Shown here one piece after another: positions 50,674-58,692 of a stretch of 64,000 nucleotides of DNA; position 1 is the first letter of the stretch, and each line of letters begins with the position of its first letter. Both the position numbers and the translations under genes were made by a program. The DNA is taken from the NCBI RefSeq assembly GCF_017868775.1, contig NZ_CP053381.1, positions 558,001 to 622,000 of the forward strand, read 5' to 3'. The DNA comes from Billgrantia sulfidoxydans. GTDB taxonomy: Bacteria; Pseudomonadota; Gammaproteobacteria; Pseudomonadales; Halomonadaceae. The notes beneath the pieces were generated by a model. The model worked only from the letters and a program-made list of their open reading frames with translations, was not told where the DNA came from and did no database searches.

Positions 50674-52281
50674 CTACCAGGCCAGCACGGCGCCGTCGGT
50701 GCGCGGTTCGGTGCCGCCGCACAGCACGCCGCTGTCGCGGTCGCGCAGGATCACCTGGCCGCGGCCGAAGCTCAGCGAATCGGTGCGCTTGACGACCTGG
50801 TGACCGCGGCGCGCCAGGGCCTGGGCCAGGTGGTCGGGGAAGTGCGGCTCGACCTCGACGGTCCTGCCCTGGGTCCATTTCCAGCGTGGCAGGTCCAGCG
50901 CCGCCTGGGGATTGAGATGGTCGTCGAGCATGGCGGCGACTACCTGCACATGGCCTTGCGGCTGCATGAAGCCGCCCATCACGCCGAACGGCCCTACCGC
51001 CTCGCCGTCGCGGGTGATGAAGCCGGGGATGATGGTGTGATAGGTGCGCTTGCCCGGGGCCAGGGCATTGGCATGGGCGGGGTCGAGCGAGAACGACCAG
51101 CCGCGGTTCTGCAGGCTGATGCCGGTGCCCGGCACCACGATCCCCGAACCGAAACCCTTGAAGTTGCTCTGGATGAACGACACCATGTTGCCCTCGCCAT
51201 CGGCGGTGGCCAGGTACACCGTGCCGCCGTGGATCGGGTTGCCGTGCTGCGGGTCGAGCGCCTGTTCGCCGATCAGCCCGGCACGGGCCTCGAGGTAGTC
51301 GTCGGCCAGCAGCTGCGCCACGCTCGGCCCCATGGCGTCGCGCTCGGTGACGTAGCGAAGCCCGTCGACGTAGCCCAGCTTGGTGGCCTCGATGCGCCGA
51401 TGCAGCGTTTCCACCGGATCGCGTCCCTCTTCGCCCAGGCGTTCCAGCATGCCCAGCGCCTGCAGCGCGATCAACCCGCTGCCGTTGGGCGGAATCTCCC
51501 AGATGTCGTGGCCGCGGAAGCGGGTGCCGATCGGCTCGACCCACTCGGGCTGGAAGGCCGCGAGGTCCTCGCGGCGCAGCAGGCCGCCATGTTCGCGAAA
51601 GAAGGCGTCGATGCGCTCGGCCAGCTCGCCCTCGTAGAACGCCTTGGCGCGGGTTTCGCCGATGGCGCGCAGCGTGCGGGCGTGATCGGGTGCCGCCCAG
51701 CGCTCGCCGACATGCGGCGCGCGGCCGTGCGGGGCGAAGGTGTCGAACCATGGCTCGAAGACGGCGTCGTCGTGCTGGCGATAGCTGTCGTAGGCCTCCT
51801 CCCACATCCGGTTGACCACCGGCGAGATCGGAAAGCCCGCTTCCGCCAAGGCGATGGCCGGTGCCAGCAGCTCGGCGAAGGGCAGCTTGCCGAAGCGCTC
51901 GGAGAGCGCCGCCCAGGCGGCGGGCGCTCCCGGCACGGTGACCGGCAGCAGGCCGTGCTCGGGCATGCGCTCGTGGCCCAGCGCCCTGACGGCCTCGAGG
52001 GTGGCTGCCTGGGGCGCCGGGCCGCTGGCGTTGAGGCCGTGCAGCTCGCCGTCGATCCAGACGATGGCGAAGGCATCGCTGCCCAGGCCGTTCGAGGTCG
52101 GCTCCACCACCGTCAGCGCCGCGGCGGTGGCAATCGCCGCGTCCACGGCGTTGCCGCCTCGCTGCAGGATCTGCATGCCGGCCTGCGCCCCGAGCGGCTG
52201 CGAGGTGGCGACCATGCCGCGGTCGCCGTAGGTGGCCATGCGCCGCGAGGGGCTGGGGTAGAAGTGGGGGTCATGCTGCAT
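50674..52281 (-). CDS. Gamma-glutamyltransferase-family Ntn hydrolase (YwrD-like)
   Basis: A 535-residue protein of the gamma-glutamyltransferase family. Typical segments: ATSQPLGAQAGMQILQRGGNAVDAAIA near the start is shortened here to ATSQPLGAQAGMQILQ, GLGSDAFAIV, and the predicted autocleavage site HGGTVYLATADGEGN with Thr354 as likely nucleophile. Unlike E. coli Ggt it has no signal peptide and falls in the cytoplasmic YwrD-type branch, where gamma-glutamyl activity is often weak or untested; a cephalosporin acylase-like role is another reading. Its start overlaps the tctA stop by 11 bases, so it is the last gene of tctCBA and may act on the imported substrate. Confidence 0.85.
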   Translation of the reverse strand: MQHDPHFYPSPSRRMATYGDRGMVATSQPLGAQAGMQILQRGGNAVDAAIATAAALTVVEPTSNGLGSDAFAIVWIDGELHGLNASGPAPQAATLEAVRALGHERMPEHGLLPVTVPGAPAAWAALSERFGKLPFAELLAPAIALAEAGFPISPVVNRMWEEAYDSYRQHDDAVFEPWFDTFAPHGRAPHVGERWAAPDHARTLRAIGETRAKAFYEGELAERIDAFFREHGGLLRREDLAAFQPEWVEPIGTRFRGHDIWEIPPNGSGLIALQALGMLERLGEEGRDPVETLHRRIEATKLGYVDGLRYVTERDAMGPSVAQLLADDYLEARAGLIGEQALDPQHGNPIHGGTVYLATADGEGNMVSFIQSNFKGFGSGIVVPGTGISLQNRGWSFSLDPAHANALAPGKRTYHTIIPGFITRDGEAVGPFGVMGGFMQPQGHVQVVAAMLDDHLNPQAALDLPRWKWTQGRTVEVEPHFPDHLAQALARRGHQVVKRTDSLSFGRGQVILRDRDSGVLCGGTEPRTDGAVLAW

Positions 52282-53812
52282 GGGGAGGCTCCTTGGAGGG
52301 TTTGGCCAGATCCTGGGCCTGGCGCTGATGACGTTGAATCCTGCGATTCTGGTAGAGCGAGAAGATCAACGAGGCCACCGCCAGTGCCAGGAACAGCGCC
52401 GAGAGCGGCCGGGTCAGGAAGGTCAGCCAGCTGCTGTCGAGCTCGAGCGCGCGAAACAGCTGGCGCTCCAGGTTGTTGCCCAGCACCACGCCGAGGATGA
52501 GCGGAGTCAAGGGAACGTCTGCCTTCCACAACAGGTAGCCGAGGATGCCGAAGGCGAACAGCACCCAGATGTCGAACAGGTTGTTGTTCAGGGCATAGGA
52601 GCCGATCGCGCAGAGCATCAGCACCACCGGCACCAGGATCTGCTGGGGGATCAGCGAGATCTTGGCGAACCAGCGCACCAGCATCAGCTGGCACAGCACC
52701 ATGATCACGGCCCCGATCAGCAGACTGGCGTAGATCGCGCCGACCAGCACCGGATTCTGCTCGAACATCAGCGGCCCCGGGGTGATGCCATGGAGTATCA
52801 GCACGCCCATCATGATCGCCATGGGCAGGTCGCCGGGGATGCCCAGCGCCAGGGTCGGCACGAAGGCGCCGCCGGCCACGGCACTATTGGAAGCCTCCGA
52901 GGCGACGATGCCGTCCGGCGTGCCGGTGCCGAAGCGCTCCGGGTGGCGCGAGAACTTCTTGGCCTGGTCGTAGCTGACGAAGTTGGCCACGGTGCCACCG
53001 GTGCCGGGCAGGGCGCCGACCAGGCTGCCGATCAGCGAGGAGCGCACGGTGTTGAGCTTCTGCCCCGCCATGTCGCGCAGAATTCGGGCATAAGGGATGG
53101 AGACGTTGGTATCGACTCCCTTGCTCGAGTGCTTCTCGTCGCGCAGCTTCTCGATGTTTCCCATCAGCTGGGAAAATGCGAACACGCCGATCATCACCGG
53201 CAGGATCTCGAAGCCTGAGCCGAGCGCCGGCAGGCCGAAGTCGAAGCGCAGGTTGCTGTTGCGATCGTAGCCGACGGTCGTGATCAAAAGCCCCAGCGCC
53301 GCTGCCAGCAACCCCTTGAGCAGAGCGCCGTTGGAGAGCCCGGCGACCAGCGTCAGGGCAAAGACGATCAGCGCCGTGATCTCCCACGGGCGAAAGTTCA
53401 TGCTGAAGCTCGCGATCAGCGGGCCGAAGAAGACCAGCACCGCCACGCTGATCAGCGTGCCGAGGAACGATGCCGCCACGCCGATTCCCAGCGCCCGGCC
53501 GGGCTGGCCTTGTTGCGCCATGGGGTAGCCATCATAGACGGTAGTGATCGAGGAGGGCGTGCCGGGAATGCCGAGCATCACGCCCGAGACGATGCCGCCC
53601 GAATAGCCGCCGACGAACACGCCCACCATCAGCGAGACGCCGCTGACCGGATCCATGGCGAAGGTGAAGGGAAAGACCACCAGAATTGCCATGGTCACGG
53701 TGAAGCCAGGGATACTGCCGCCGACGATGCCGAACAGCACGCCGATCACGATCAGCAGCAGCACGGTAGGGCTGCTGACCTGGGCAAGAGCCTGTAGAAA
53801 GAAATCAGCCAT
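52271..53812 (-). CDS. tctA: TctA-family large membrane subunit of a tripartite tricarboxylate transporter
   Basis: A 513-residue inner-membrane permease with about ten to twelve hydrophobic segments. TctA signatures: GGSIPGFTVTMAI (loop after helix 1), GYSGGIVSGVMLGIPGTPSSI, and AGGAFVPTLALGIPGDLP as the second half-repeat. Works with the TctB membrane subunit and the periplasmic binder TctC. Typical length (about 500). Overlaps ggt by 11 bases. Substrate unknown; many family members take citrate or other carboxylates. Confidence 0.95.
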   Translation of the reverse strand: MADFFLQALAQVSSPTVLLLIVIGVLFGIVGGSIPGFTVTMAILVVFPFTFAMDPVSGVSLMVGVFVGGYSGGIVSGVMLGIPGTPSSITTVYDGYPMAQQGQPGRALGIGVAASFLGTLISVAVLVFFGPLIASFSMNFRPWEITALIVFALTLVAGLSNGALLKGLLAAALGLLITTVGYDRNSNLRFDFGLPALGSGFEILPVMIGVFAFSQLMGNIEKLRDEKHSSKGVDTNVSIPYARILRDMAGQKLNTVRSSLIGSLVGALPGTGGTVANFVSYDQAKKFSRHPERFGTGTPDGIVASEASNSAVAGGAFVPTLALGIPGDLPMAIMMGVLILHGITPGPLMFEQNPVLVGAIYASLLIGAVIMVLCQLMLVRWFAKISLIPQQILVPVVLMLCAIGSYALNNNLFDIWVLFAFGILGYLLWKADVPLTPLILGVVLGNNLERQLFRALELDSSWLTFLTRPLSALFLALAVASLIFSLYQNRRIQRHQRQAQDLAKPSKEPPHAA

Positions 53813-53829
53813 GGGTCACTCCGTAGCTA

Positions 53830-54300
53830 TCAGGGCAGCCAGACCTTGAGGCCGAAGCGGAAGATCGCGTAAACCAGTGGCGCCAGGGTGAAGCTGACAG
53901 CGAGATTGATGGTCCACTTGCGCCTGCTGTCGACGCCCAGCAGCAGTGCCAGCGAAGCCACCAGGAAGCCCAGGGTGGCAGCCAGGTAGCCGATCAGTGG
54001 CAGCAGCAGGGCGTAGAGGCCGAACAGGGCGAACAGGGCCAGCACGGTGCGGTTGAGTGCAAGCCACTCGCCGAAGGCAAGGCGTGGCGTGGTGCGTTGC
54101 GGTGCACCGGCCAGCAGCGAGCGGATCAGGAGGAGCGTGGCGAGTACCGCGATCACCACCAGCAGGATGCGCGGAAAGAGCGCCGAGCCGTACGGCTGCC
54201 AGCTGGTGGGGGGAGGTATGTTGCCGGTCTCGACCAGCAGGATACCGGCCAGCACCAGCATGGCGAGCGCGAGGGCGCGGTCCTTGGTTAGCGTCAACAT
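53830..54300 (-). CDS. tctB: TctB-family small membrane subunit
   Basis: A 156-residue, four-helix membrane protein (hydrophobic segments at about residues 8-25, 42-64, 86-122 split by a turn, and 132-150). TctB is poorly conserved in sequence, so the call rests on size, hydropathy, and position between tctC and tctA. The start at 54300 is preceded by a GGAGAGAG Shine-Dalgarno at the edge of a long hairpin. Confidence 0.9.
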   Translation of the reverse strand: MLTLTKDRALALAMLVLAGILLVETGNIPPPTSWQPYGSALFPRILLVVIAVLATLLLIRSLLAGAPQRTTPRLAFGEWLALNRTVLALFALFGLYALLLPLIGYLAATLGFLVASLALLLGVDSRRKWTINLAVSFTLAPLVYAIFRFGLKVWLP

Positions 54301-54313
54301 GTCGTCTCTCTCC

Positions 54314-54345
54314 GGCCCTGCCGGCCGGCTCCGGCCGGCAGGGCC
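54314..54345 (-). other. 15-bp perfect hairpin between tctC and tctB
   Basis: GGCCCTGCCGGCCGG and its reverse complement with a two-base gap fill most of the 52-base tctC/tctB spacer. There is no T-run on the minus strand. Such stems after binding-protein genes are known to stabilise the 5' part of the mRNA, or partly terminate, giving excess binding protein. Inferred. Confidence 0.75.
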
Positions 54346-54352
54346 ATAGGGC

Positions 54353-55327
54353 TCAGTTCTGGAAGTCGATGTTCTCGGCCGCCGCGGTCAGGGCCGCCTC
54401 GTTGTCGTCCAGGAAGGCCTGGTAATCGTCACCGGCCAGGAAGCGGATCACCGAGCCGAATTCGTTCTCTATGCGGCTGCGTACCTGCTCATCTTCCAGG
54501 GCCTTTCCATAGGCCTCGGCGATGGTCTCCTGAACTTCCTGCGGGGTGCCCTTGGGCGCGAAGATGCCGCGACTGGTGGAGTGGTCCATCTCGATGCCCT
54601 GCTCGCGCAGCGTGGCCACGTCGGGCAGGCTGTCGAGCCGCTCGGGGTGCGCCACGCCCAGCGGTCGGAAGGTGCCATCCTCGAAGAAGGCGCCACCCGA
54701 GGGCAGGTTGAACATGGCGAAGTCGATCTCTTCGGCCATCAGGGCAGAAACCTGTTCGCCGGTATCCGGATAGCCGACCAGGCGGACGTCGGCCATGTCG
54801 ATGCCGGCCGCGTCGAAGAACTGGGCCCAGAAGAAGTGGTCGGTCGAACTGGGAATCATGCTGAAGCGCACCTGACCGGGATTCTCGCGCACGTAGTCGG
54901 CGATCTCCGCGGCGCTCTGCACCGGGTGGTTGGCGTGAGCGGTGGGGATGTTGATGGTCTGGGTCAGCAGGGCGACCGGTTCGAAGGCGTCAAAGGAGTA
55001 GTCCACCGTGCCGGCCAGTTTGGACAGCGCGATGGTGTCGTGGCTGCCGAGCAGGGTGTAGCCGTCAGGGCGGGCATCCTTGACGTTGCGTGAGCCCAGC
55101 GTGGCGCCGGCTCCGGCCATGTTGACCGGAACGATCGATTCGCCCAGGTGCTGCTCCGCCTCCTGGGAGATCAGGCGGAAGATGATATCGGTGGCGCCGC
55201 CCGGGCCGTAGGGGATGATCAGGCGGATGTCCTGCTCGGGGTAGTCGGCCTGGGCCGTGCCGGTCAGGGCAATGCCGGTGGCAAGGCCGATGGCGGCGAG
55301 GGTGTGGGTCAGTCGTGTGCGCGTCAT
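54353..55327 (-). CDS. tctC: TctC-family periplasmic solute-binding protein
   Basis: A 324-residue protein with a Sec signal peptide (cleavage after GTAQA). The mature part has the Bug/TctC signatures: PEQDIRLIIPYGPGGATDII and VPVNMAGAGATLGSRNV, with DGYTLLGSHDTIA (pocket) and ADVRLVGYPDTGEQVSALM. Bug proteins bind carboxylates or amino acids through two water molecules; the ligand is not predictable. The start ATG at 55327 was chosen for the signal peptide; 17 upstream codons are unconserved. Confidence 0.93.
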   Translation of the reverse strand: MTRTRLTHTLAAIGLATGIALTGTAQADYPEQDIRLIIPYGPGGATDIIFRLISQEAEQHLGESIVPVNMAGAGATLGSRNVKDARPDGYTLLGSHDTIALSKLAGTVDYSFDAFEPVALLTQTINIPTAHANHPVQSAAEIADYVRENPGQVRFSMIPSSTDHFFWAQFFDAAGIDMADVRLVGYPDTGEQVSALMAEEIDFAMFNLPSGGAFFEDGTFRPLGVAHPERLDSLPDVATLREQGIEMDHSTSRGIFAPKGTPQEVQETIAEAYGKALEDEQVRSRIENEFGSVIRFLAGDDYQAFLDDNEAALTAAAENIDFQN

Positions 55328-55467
55328 GTCGAAACACCTTTGCTCTTGTGGGTGGTGTGGTGATGTGCCGCTCGTCATGAGGCGGCACGGTGTGAGCGCC
55401 TACTCCGCTTGGGGCGTTATTGTCGTTGTGATGTCGTTGTCGTGAGCAGCCGGCTGGGTGGCGAGCC

Positions 55468-56001
55468 TCATCCGCCGAGAAAGAGCCCTCCGTAGACGAG
55501 CGCCCCCAGCACCACGAAGGCCGGATGAGTGCGAAAGCGCAGCAGGGCAATGGCGGCAGCCGAGGCGATGATCAGCGTGTGAATCAAACCGGCGCCTGCC
55601 ACCCCCTCGCTGAGGAAACTCCAGGTCAGCCAGGCCATCATCATGGCGATCACCGGGCGTACCCACTGGCTCATGCGCTGGACACGCGGAGAGTGGCGGT
55701 GCCGGTAGAGCAGCCCCAGTGCACCGAGCATCAGCAGCAGCGATGGCGCCACCGTGGCCAGAACGGCTACCAGGGCGCCGCCGAAGCCGGCCACGTCGTA
55801 GCCCACGTAGCCGGCCATCTTGGTGGCGATGGGGCTCGGCAGGGCATTGCCGAGGGCGAGGGTTTCGGCGAACTGCTGGGCGTTCATCCAGCCGTAGCGG
55901 CCCACCACTTCGGCTTCGATCAACGGGATGATGGCAGGGCCGCCGCCATAGCCGATGATGTTGGGGATGAAGAAGGCGAGAAAGAGGTGCCAGTAGATCA
56001 C
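55468..56001 (-). CDS. ChrA-type chromate transporter half, second gene
   Basis: A 177-residue membrane protein with about five hydrophobic segments and the CHR signature NIIGYGGGPAIIPLIEAEVV plus GNALPSPIATKMAGYVGY, matching the first half of the next gene, so the two are half-size CHR proteins working as a pair. Family members include proven chromate efflux pumps, but many short-chain pairs are of unknown substrate; here the location beside a carboxylate transporter leaves the role open. ATGA overlap with the upstream gene. Confidence 0.85.
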   Translation of the reverse strand: MIYWHLFLAFFIPNIIGYGGGPAIIPLIEAEVVGRYGWMNAQQFAETLALGNALPSPIATKMAGYVGYDVAGFGGALVAVLATVAPSLLLMLGALGLLYRHRHSPRVQRMSQWVRPVIAMMMAWLTWSFLSEGVAGAGLIHTLIIASAAAIALLRFRTHPAFVVLGALVYGGLFLGG

Positions 56002-56570
56002 TGGGTCGCCTCCTTGCGCCGGAGCGCGGGACGCAGCAGGGCGGCAGCCAGCAGTGCGCCGATGATCAGGCCGGGATGGACTCCGATGAGGTAGATCAGC
56101 GCCCCCGAGGTCGCCGCCAAGGCCAGGCTGGCGATCCAGCCCAGGGCGAGCCGCGACTTGTGCCAGAAGTCCAGTGTCAGCTGTCCCATCATCACCATGA
56201 CCACCGGTACCACGGCCTGCCCCATGCCGCGGATCCAGGCCACGTCGCGGTAGCGGCTGAATACGGTGAGCAAGGCGATCATGGCCACGATCATGGGCAG
56301 GATGACGGCAATCACGGCCACGAGGCAGCCGAGCGAGCCGGCAACCCGGTAGCCGATATAGCCGGGCATCTTGGTGGCGATGGGGCCGGGCAGGGTGTTG
56401 CCGATGGCGAGGATATCGGCGAACTCCTCGTCGCTGAGCCAGGCATGGCGCTTGACCACCTCCTGCTGTACCAGAGGTATCATGGCAGGACCGCCGCCGA
56501 AGCCAAGCAGGCCGATGCGGGTGAAGGCCCAGAACAGCGCGCCCAGGGGCGCTTTGCGGGATGCCGTCAT
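55998..56570 (-). CDS. ChrA-type chromate transporter half, first gene
   Basis: A 190-residue membrane protein of the CHR family: GLLGFGGGPAMIPLVQQEVV and GNTLPGPIATKMPGYIGYRVAG are the signature loops, with about five to six hydrophobic segments. Paired with the 177-residue homologue overlapping by four bases (ATGA). First gene of a likely unit chr-chr-tctCBA-ggt, divergent to the GntR gene. Chromate is the family's best-known substrate, but there is no direct sign of it here. Confidence 0.85.
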   Translation of the reverse strand: MTASRKAPLGALFWAFTRIGLLGFGGGPAMIPLVQQEVVKRHAWLSDEEFADILAIGNTLPGPIATKMPGYIGYRVAGSLGCLVAVIAVILPMIVAMIALLTVFSRYRDVAWIRGMGQAVVPVVMVMMGQLTLDFWHKSRLALGWIASLALAATSGALIYLIGVHPGLIIGALLAAALLRPALRRKEATQ

Positions 56571-56607
56571 GCCGTCGTCTCAGGCGAATCGGTATTGAAG
56601 GTGATCG

Positions 56608-56637
56608 TTGATTTAGATTTCATTTGTCATCTTATGA
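56608..56637. promoter_or_regulatory. Candidate promoter/operator between the chr pair and gntR
   Basis: The 154-bp divergent spacer is A+T-rich. TCAT-CTT-ATGA (56627-56637) is a short palindrome of the spacing used by GntR-type regulators, next to TTGATT (56608-56613) with CTTATG 17 bases on for a plus-strand promoter. Suggestive only. Confidence 0.3.
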
Positions 56638-56724
56638 GAAAAAAATCGATTATTGTGGCTAGAATATAGGTTGAGTCAGAAAGCAGCGTCAACCTTCGAT
56701 TCCGAGACGAACAGAGGAGGGGGC

Positions 56725-57411
56725 ATGGGGATCGCCAAACGCAAGGAGCAGCCGACGACGTCCAGTCGCATCTACGACACCCTGCGACAGGACCTGGTGA
56801 ACGGCCGTTTTGCCGCAGGAGAAAAGGTCGCCATCAGTGCGCTCAAGGAGCGCTACGAGGTAGGCTTGAGCCCGCTGCGCGAGGCATTGAACCGCCTGGC
56901 GGCCTACGGTCTGCTGATCCAGGAGAACCAGCGGGGCTTCCGCGTGCCCAGCCTTGAGCGAAGCGAGCTCGACGACATCGCCGAGATGCGCAGAGAACTC
57001 GAGGGCATGGCACTGGAGCGGGCCATTCGTTTCGGCGATGCCGAGTGGGAATCCGAGCTGTTGGCCGCGGCGCATCGACTGAAGCGAGCCGACATGGCGC
57101 CGGAGAAGGTTGATGAATGGGAGCAGTTTCACGCCCGTTTCCACCGTACCCTGGTGGCGCCGTGCGGCTCGGCCTGGCTGCTGCGTTTCATCGAGCAACT
57201 GCACGACCAGTTCGACCGCTACCGCCGGATGGCACCCGAGGCGCCCGAAGTGCGCCGCGTGCTGGACGCCCAGCACGGCGAGCTGGTGCAGCTGGCGCTG
57301 GAACGTGACATCAAGGCCGCACGGGCCGTGATGGACGACCATATCCAGCGCTCCTACGAAGTGGCGCTGCGGGGCGTGACGGCGGGAGTCAGTCCGCCTC
57401 GACCAGGCTGA
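56725..57411 (+). CDS. GntR-family (FadR/FCD subfamily) transcriptional regulator
   Basis: A 228-residue regulator with an N-terminal winged helix-turn-helix (about residues 12-75; RIYDTLRQDLVNGRFAAG and GLSPLREALNRLAAYGL) and a C-terminal FCD ligand-binding domain of about 140 residues with the His metal-ligand pattern (EWEQFHARFHRTLV and ALERDIKAARAVMDDHI). It resembles the CsiR/GlaR type that senses small carboxylates. Start at 56725 because of GAGGAGGGGG immediately upstream; a further in-frame upstream stretch is not conserved. Most likely represses or activates the divergent chr-tct-ggt unit. Its 3' end overlaps yigZ by 23 bases, tail to tail. Confidence 0.92.
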   Translation: MGIAKRKEQPTTSSRIYDTLRQDLVNGRFAAGEKVAISALKERYEVGLSPLREALNRLAAYGLLIQENQRGFRVPSLERSELDDIAEMRRELEGMALERAIRFGDAEWESELLAAAHRLKRADMAPEKVDEWEQFHARFHRTLVAPCGSAWLLRFIEQLHDQFDRYRRMAPEAPEVRRVLDAQHGELVQLALERDIKAARAVMDDHIQRSYEVALRGVTAGVSPPRPG

Positions 57412-58009
57412 GATTGCCGCGCAGGCGCGCTTCCAGTGGGCTGAGATCGACCTCGGTGTCGCTGGGCCAGCCCACGCTGAGCAGCACGCCGTCGCTGGCG
57501 TAGTCGGCGGCTTCGACCGGTACGCCGTGGCTCTCGAGCCAGGCGCGGGCCTCGGCCTCGCCGGCGAAGCCGACCTTGAGCCTGAGCGCCGTGCGCTCGA
57601 CCACTTCCCGTCGCGGCAGCGCGTCGAGCCCGCGGGCCACGGCCTGGGCGTAGGCGCGGGCCAGGCCGCCGGTGCCGAGCTTGGTGCCGCCGAAATAGCG
57701 CGTTACCACGCAGCCGACCTGGCCCAGCCCGGCGCCCTCCAGCACTTGAAACATGGGGCGCCCCGCAGTGCCGCCGGGCTCACCGTCGTCGGAGAAGCCG
57801 ATGGCATTCTGTTCGCCGGGCGGGCCGGCGATGTAGGCACTGCAGTGGTGGCTGGCGTTGGGGTGAGTGCGACGGGCCTCGGCCAGCAGGGTCTCGAAGG
57901 CGGCGACGTCGGGGGCGTGGCAGAGCCAGGCGATGAAGCGGCTTTTCTCCACTTCCGTCACGCTCTCGCGCCAGGCGCCCGGCGGCAGGTCGGGGACCGG
58001 ATAGCGCAT
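57389..58009 (-). CDS. yigZ: YigZ/IMPACT-family protein
   Basis: A 206-residue protein with the UPF0029/IMPACT N-terminal domain (signature GEPGGTAGRPMFQVLEG and VTRYFGGTKLGTGGLARAY) and the small DUF1949 C-terminal domain. It is thought to act on translation or proline metabolism, but the bacterial role is not settled. Length is normal (E. coli 204). Its start overlaps by one base the stop of the LexA-like gene upstream, so the two are co-transcribed and yigZ may be under SOS control here. Confidence 0.9.
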   Translation of the reverse strand: MRYPVPDLPPGAWRESVTEVEKSRFIAWLCHAPDVAAFETLLAEARRTHPNASHHCSAYIAGPPGEQNAIGFSDDGEPGGTAGRPMFQVLEGAGLGQVGCVVTRYFGGTKLGTGGLARAYAQAVARGLDALPRREVVERTALRLKVGFAGEAEARAWLESHGVPVEAADYASDGVLLSVGWPSDTEVDLSPLEARLRGNLSLVEAD

Positions 58010-58488
58010 CAGTGGGTCAGCTCGCGGCGATCCGCCTGGCGCACCACGCCCATGACCATGCCGAGCACCTGGATGTCGCTGTTCTTGAGGTAGATGGGGG
58101 CCATGTTCTCGTTGGCCGGCTGCAGGCGCACGCCGCTCTTCTCGATGTAGAGCTTCTTCAGCGTCACCTCCTGCTGGTTGATCAGCACCACGGCGGTCTC
58201 GCCGTTCTCGGCGCTCTCCTGGCGCTCGATGATGATCACGTCGCCGTCGAAGATGTTGCAGTCGACCATCGAATCGCCGCGCACCCGCAGGGCGTAGGTG
58301 TTGCGCCGCACCATGCAGGCGGGGGCGTGGATGCTGCCGCCGCTGGGGCAGGCCTCGATCGGCAGGCCCGCCGAGACGTCCCCGAGCAGGGGCACCTCGA
58401 CGAGGTCGGTGGCGTCGACGCTGGCCCAGGAGGTGGCGATGGGCTGGTTGGGGCGTCGGTACAGGTACTGCATGGAAGGCGTTGGCAT
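58009..58488 (-). CDS. LexA/UmuD-like S24 self-cleaving protein lacking a DNA-binding domain
   Basis: A 159-residue protein with the complete S24 serine-protease fold but no LexA winged helix (LexA about 200 residues, UmuD about 139). The cleavage site Ala40-Gly41 (GDVSAGLPIEA), nucleophile Ser73 (RVRGDSMVD) and general base Lys111 (EVTLKKLY) are all intact. The N-terminal 35 residues have no recognisable domain. A perfect LexA box lies just upstream, so it is probably DNA-damage induced; UmuD-like function is the likeliest reading, but no umuC is adjacent. The ATG at 58488 follows GAGGGGG seven bases ahead. It is transcribed with yigZ. Confidence 0.85.
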   Translation of the reverse strand: MPTPSMQYLYRRPNQPIATSWASVDATDLVEVPLLGDVSAGLPIEACPSGGSIHAPACMVRRNTYALRVRGDSMVDCNIFDGDVIIIERQESAENGETAVVLINQQEVTLKKLYIEKSGVRLQPANENMAPIYLKNSDIQVLGMVMGVVRQADRRELTH

Positions 58489-58511
58489 TGGCGTTCCCCC
58501 TCTTTGCGACC

Positions 58512-58546
58512 CTGTTGAAATGTACAGGTATCCTGCATCATACCAA
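58512..58546 (-). promoter_or_regulatory. LexA (SOS) box and promoter of the LexA-like gene
   Basis: CTGT-TGAAATGT-ACAG (58512-58527) is a perfect CTGT-N8-ACAG. On the minus strand a TTGGTA (58546-58541) and TACATT (58524-58519) with a 16-base spacer form a promoter, and the box covers its -10. Confidence 0.85.
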
Positions 58547-58692
58547 GCGGTCGCCGGGTGGCAAGTTTTGCCGATGCCGACATGCCTTGACCTGAGGCAA
58601 GGGTGGCGCCGTGACGCACCCCCCGTCGCTAGCGGCTAGGGGCCTTTCCGTGTAGCATTTCGGTCGAATTTACCCTTTCCTGGAGAGTGCCG

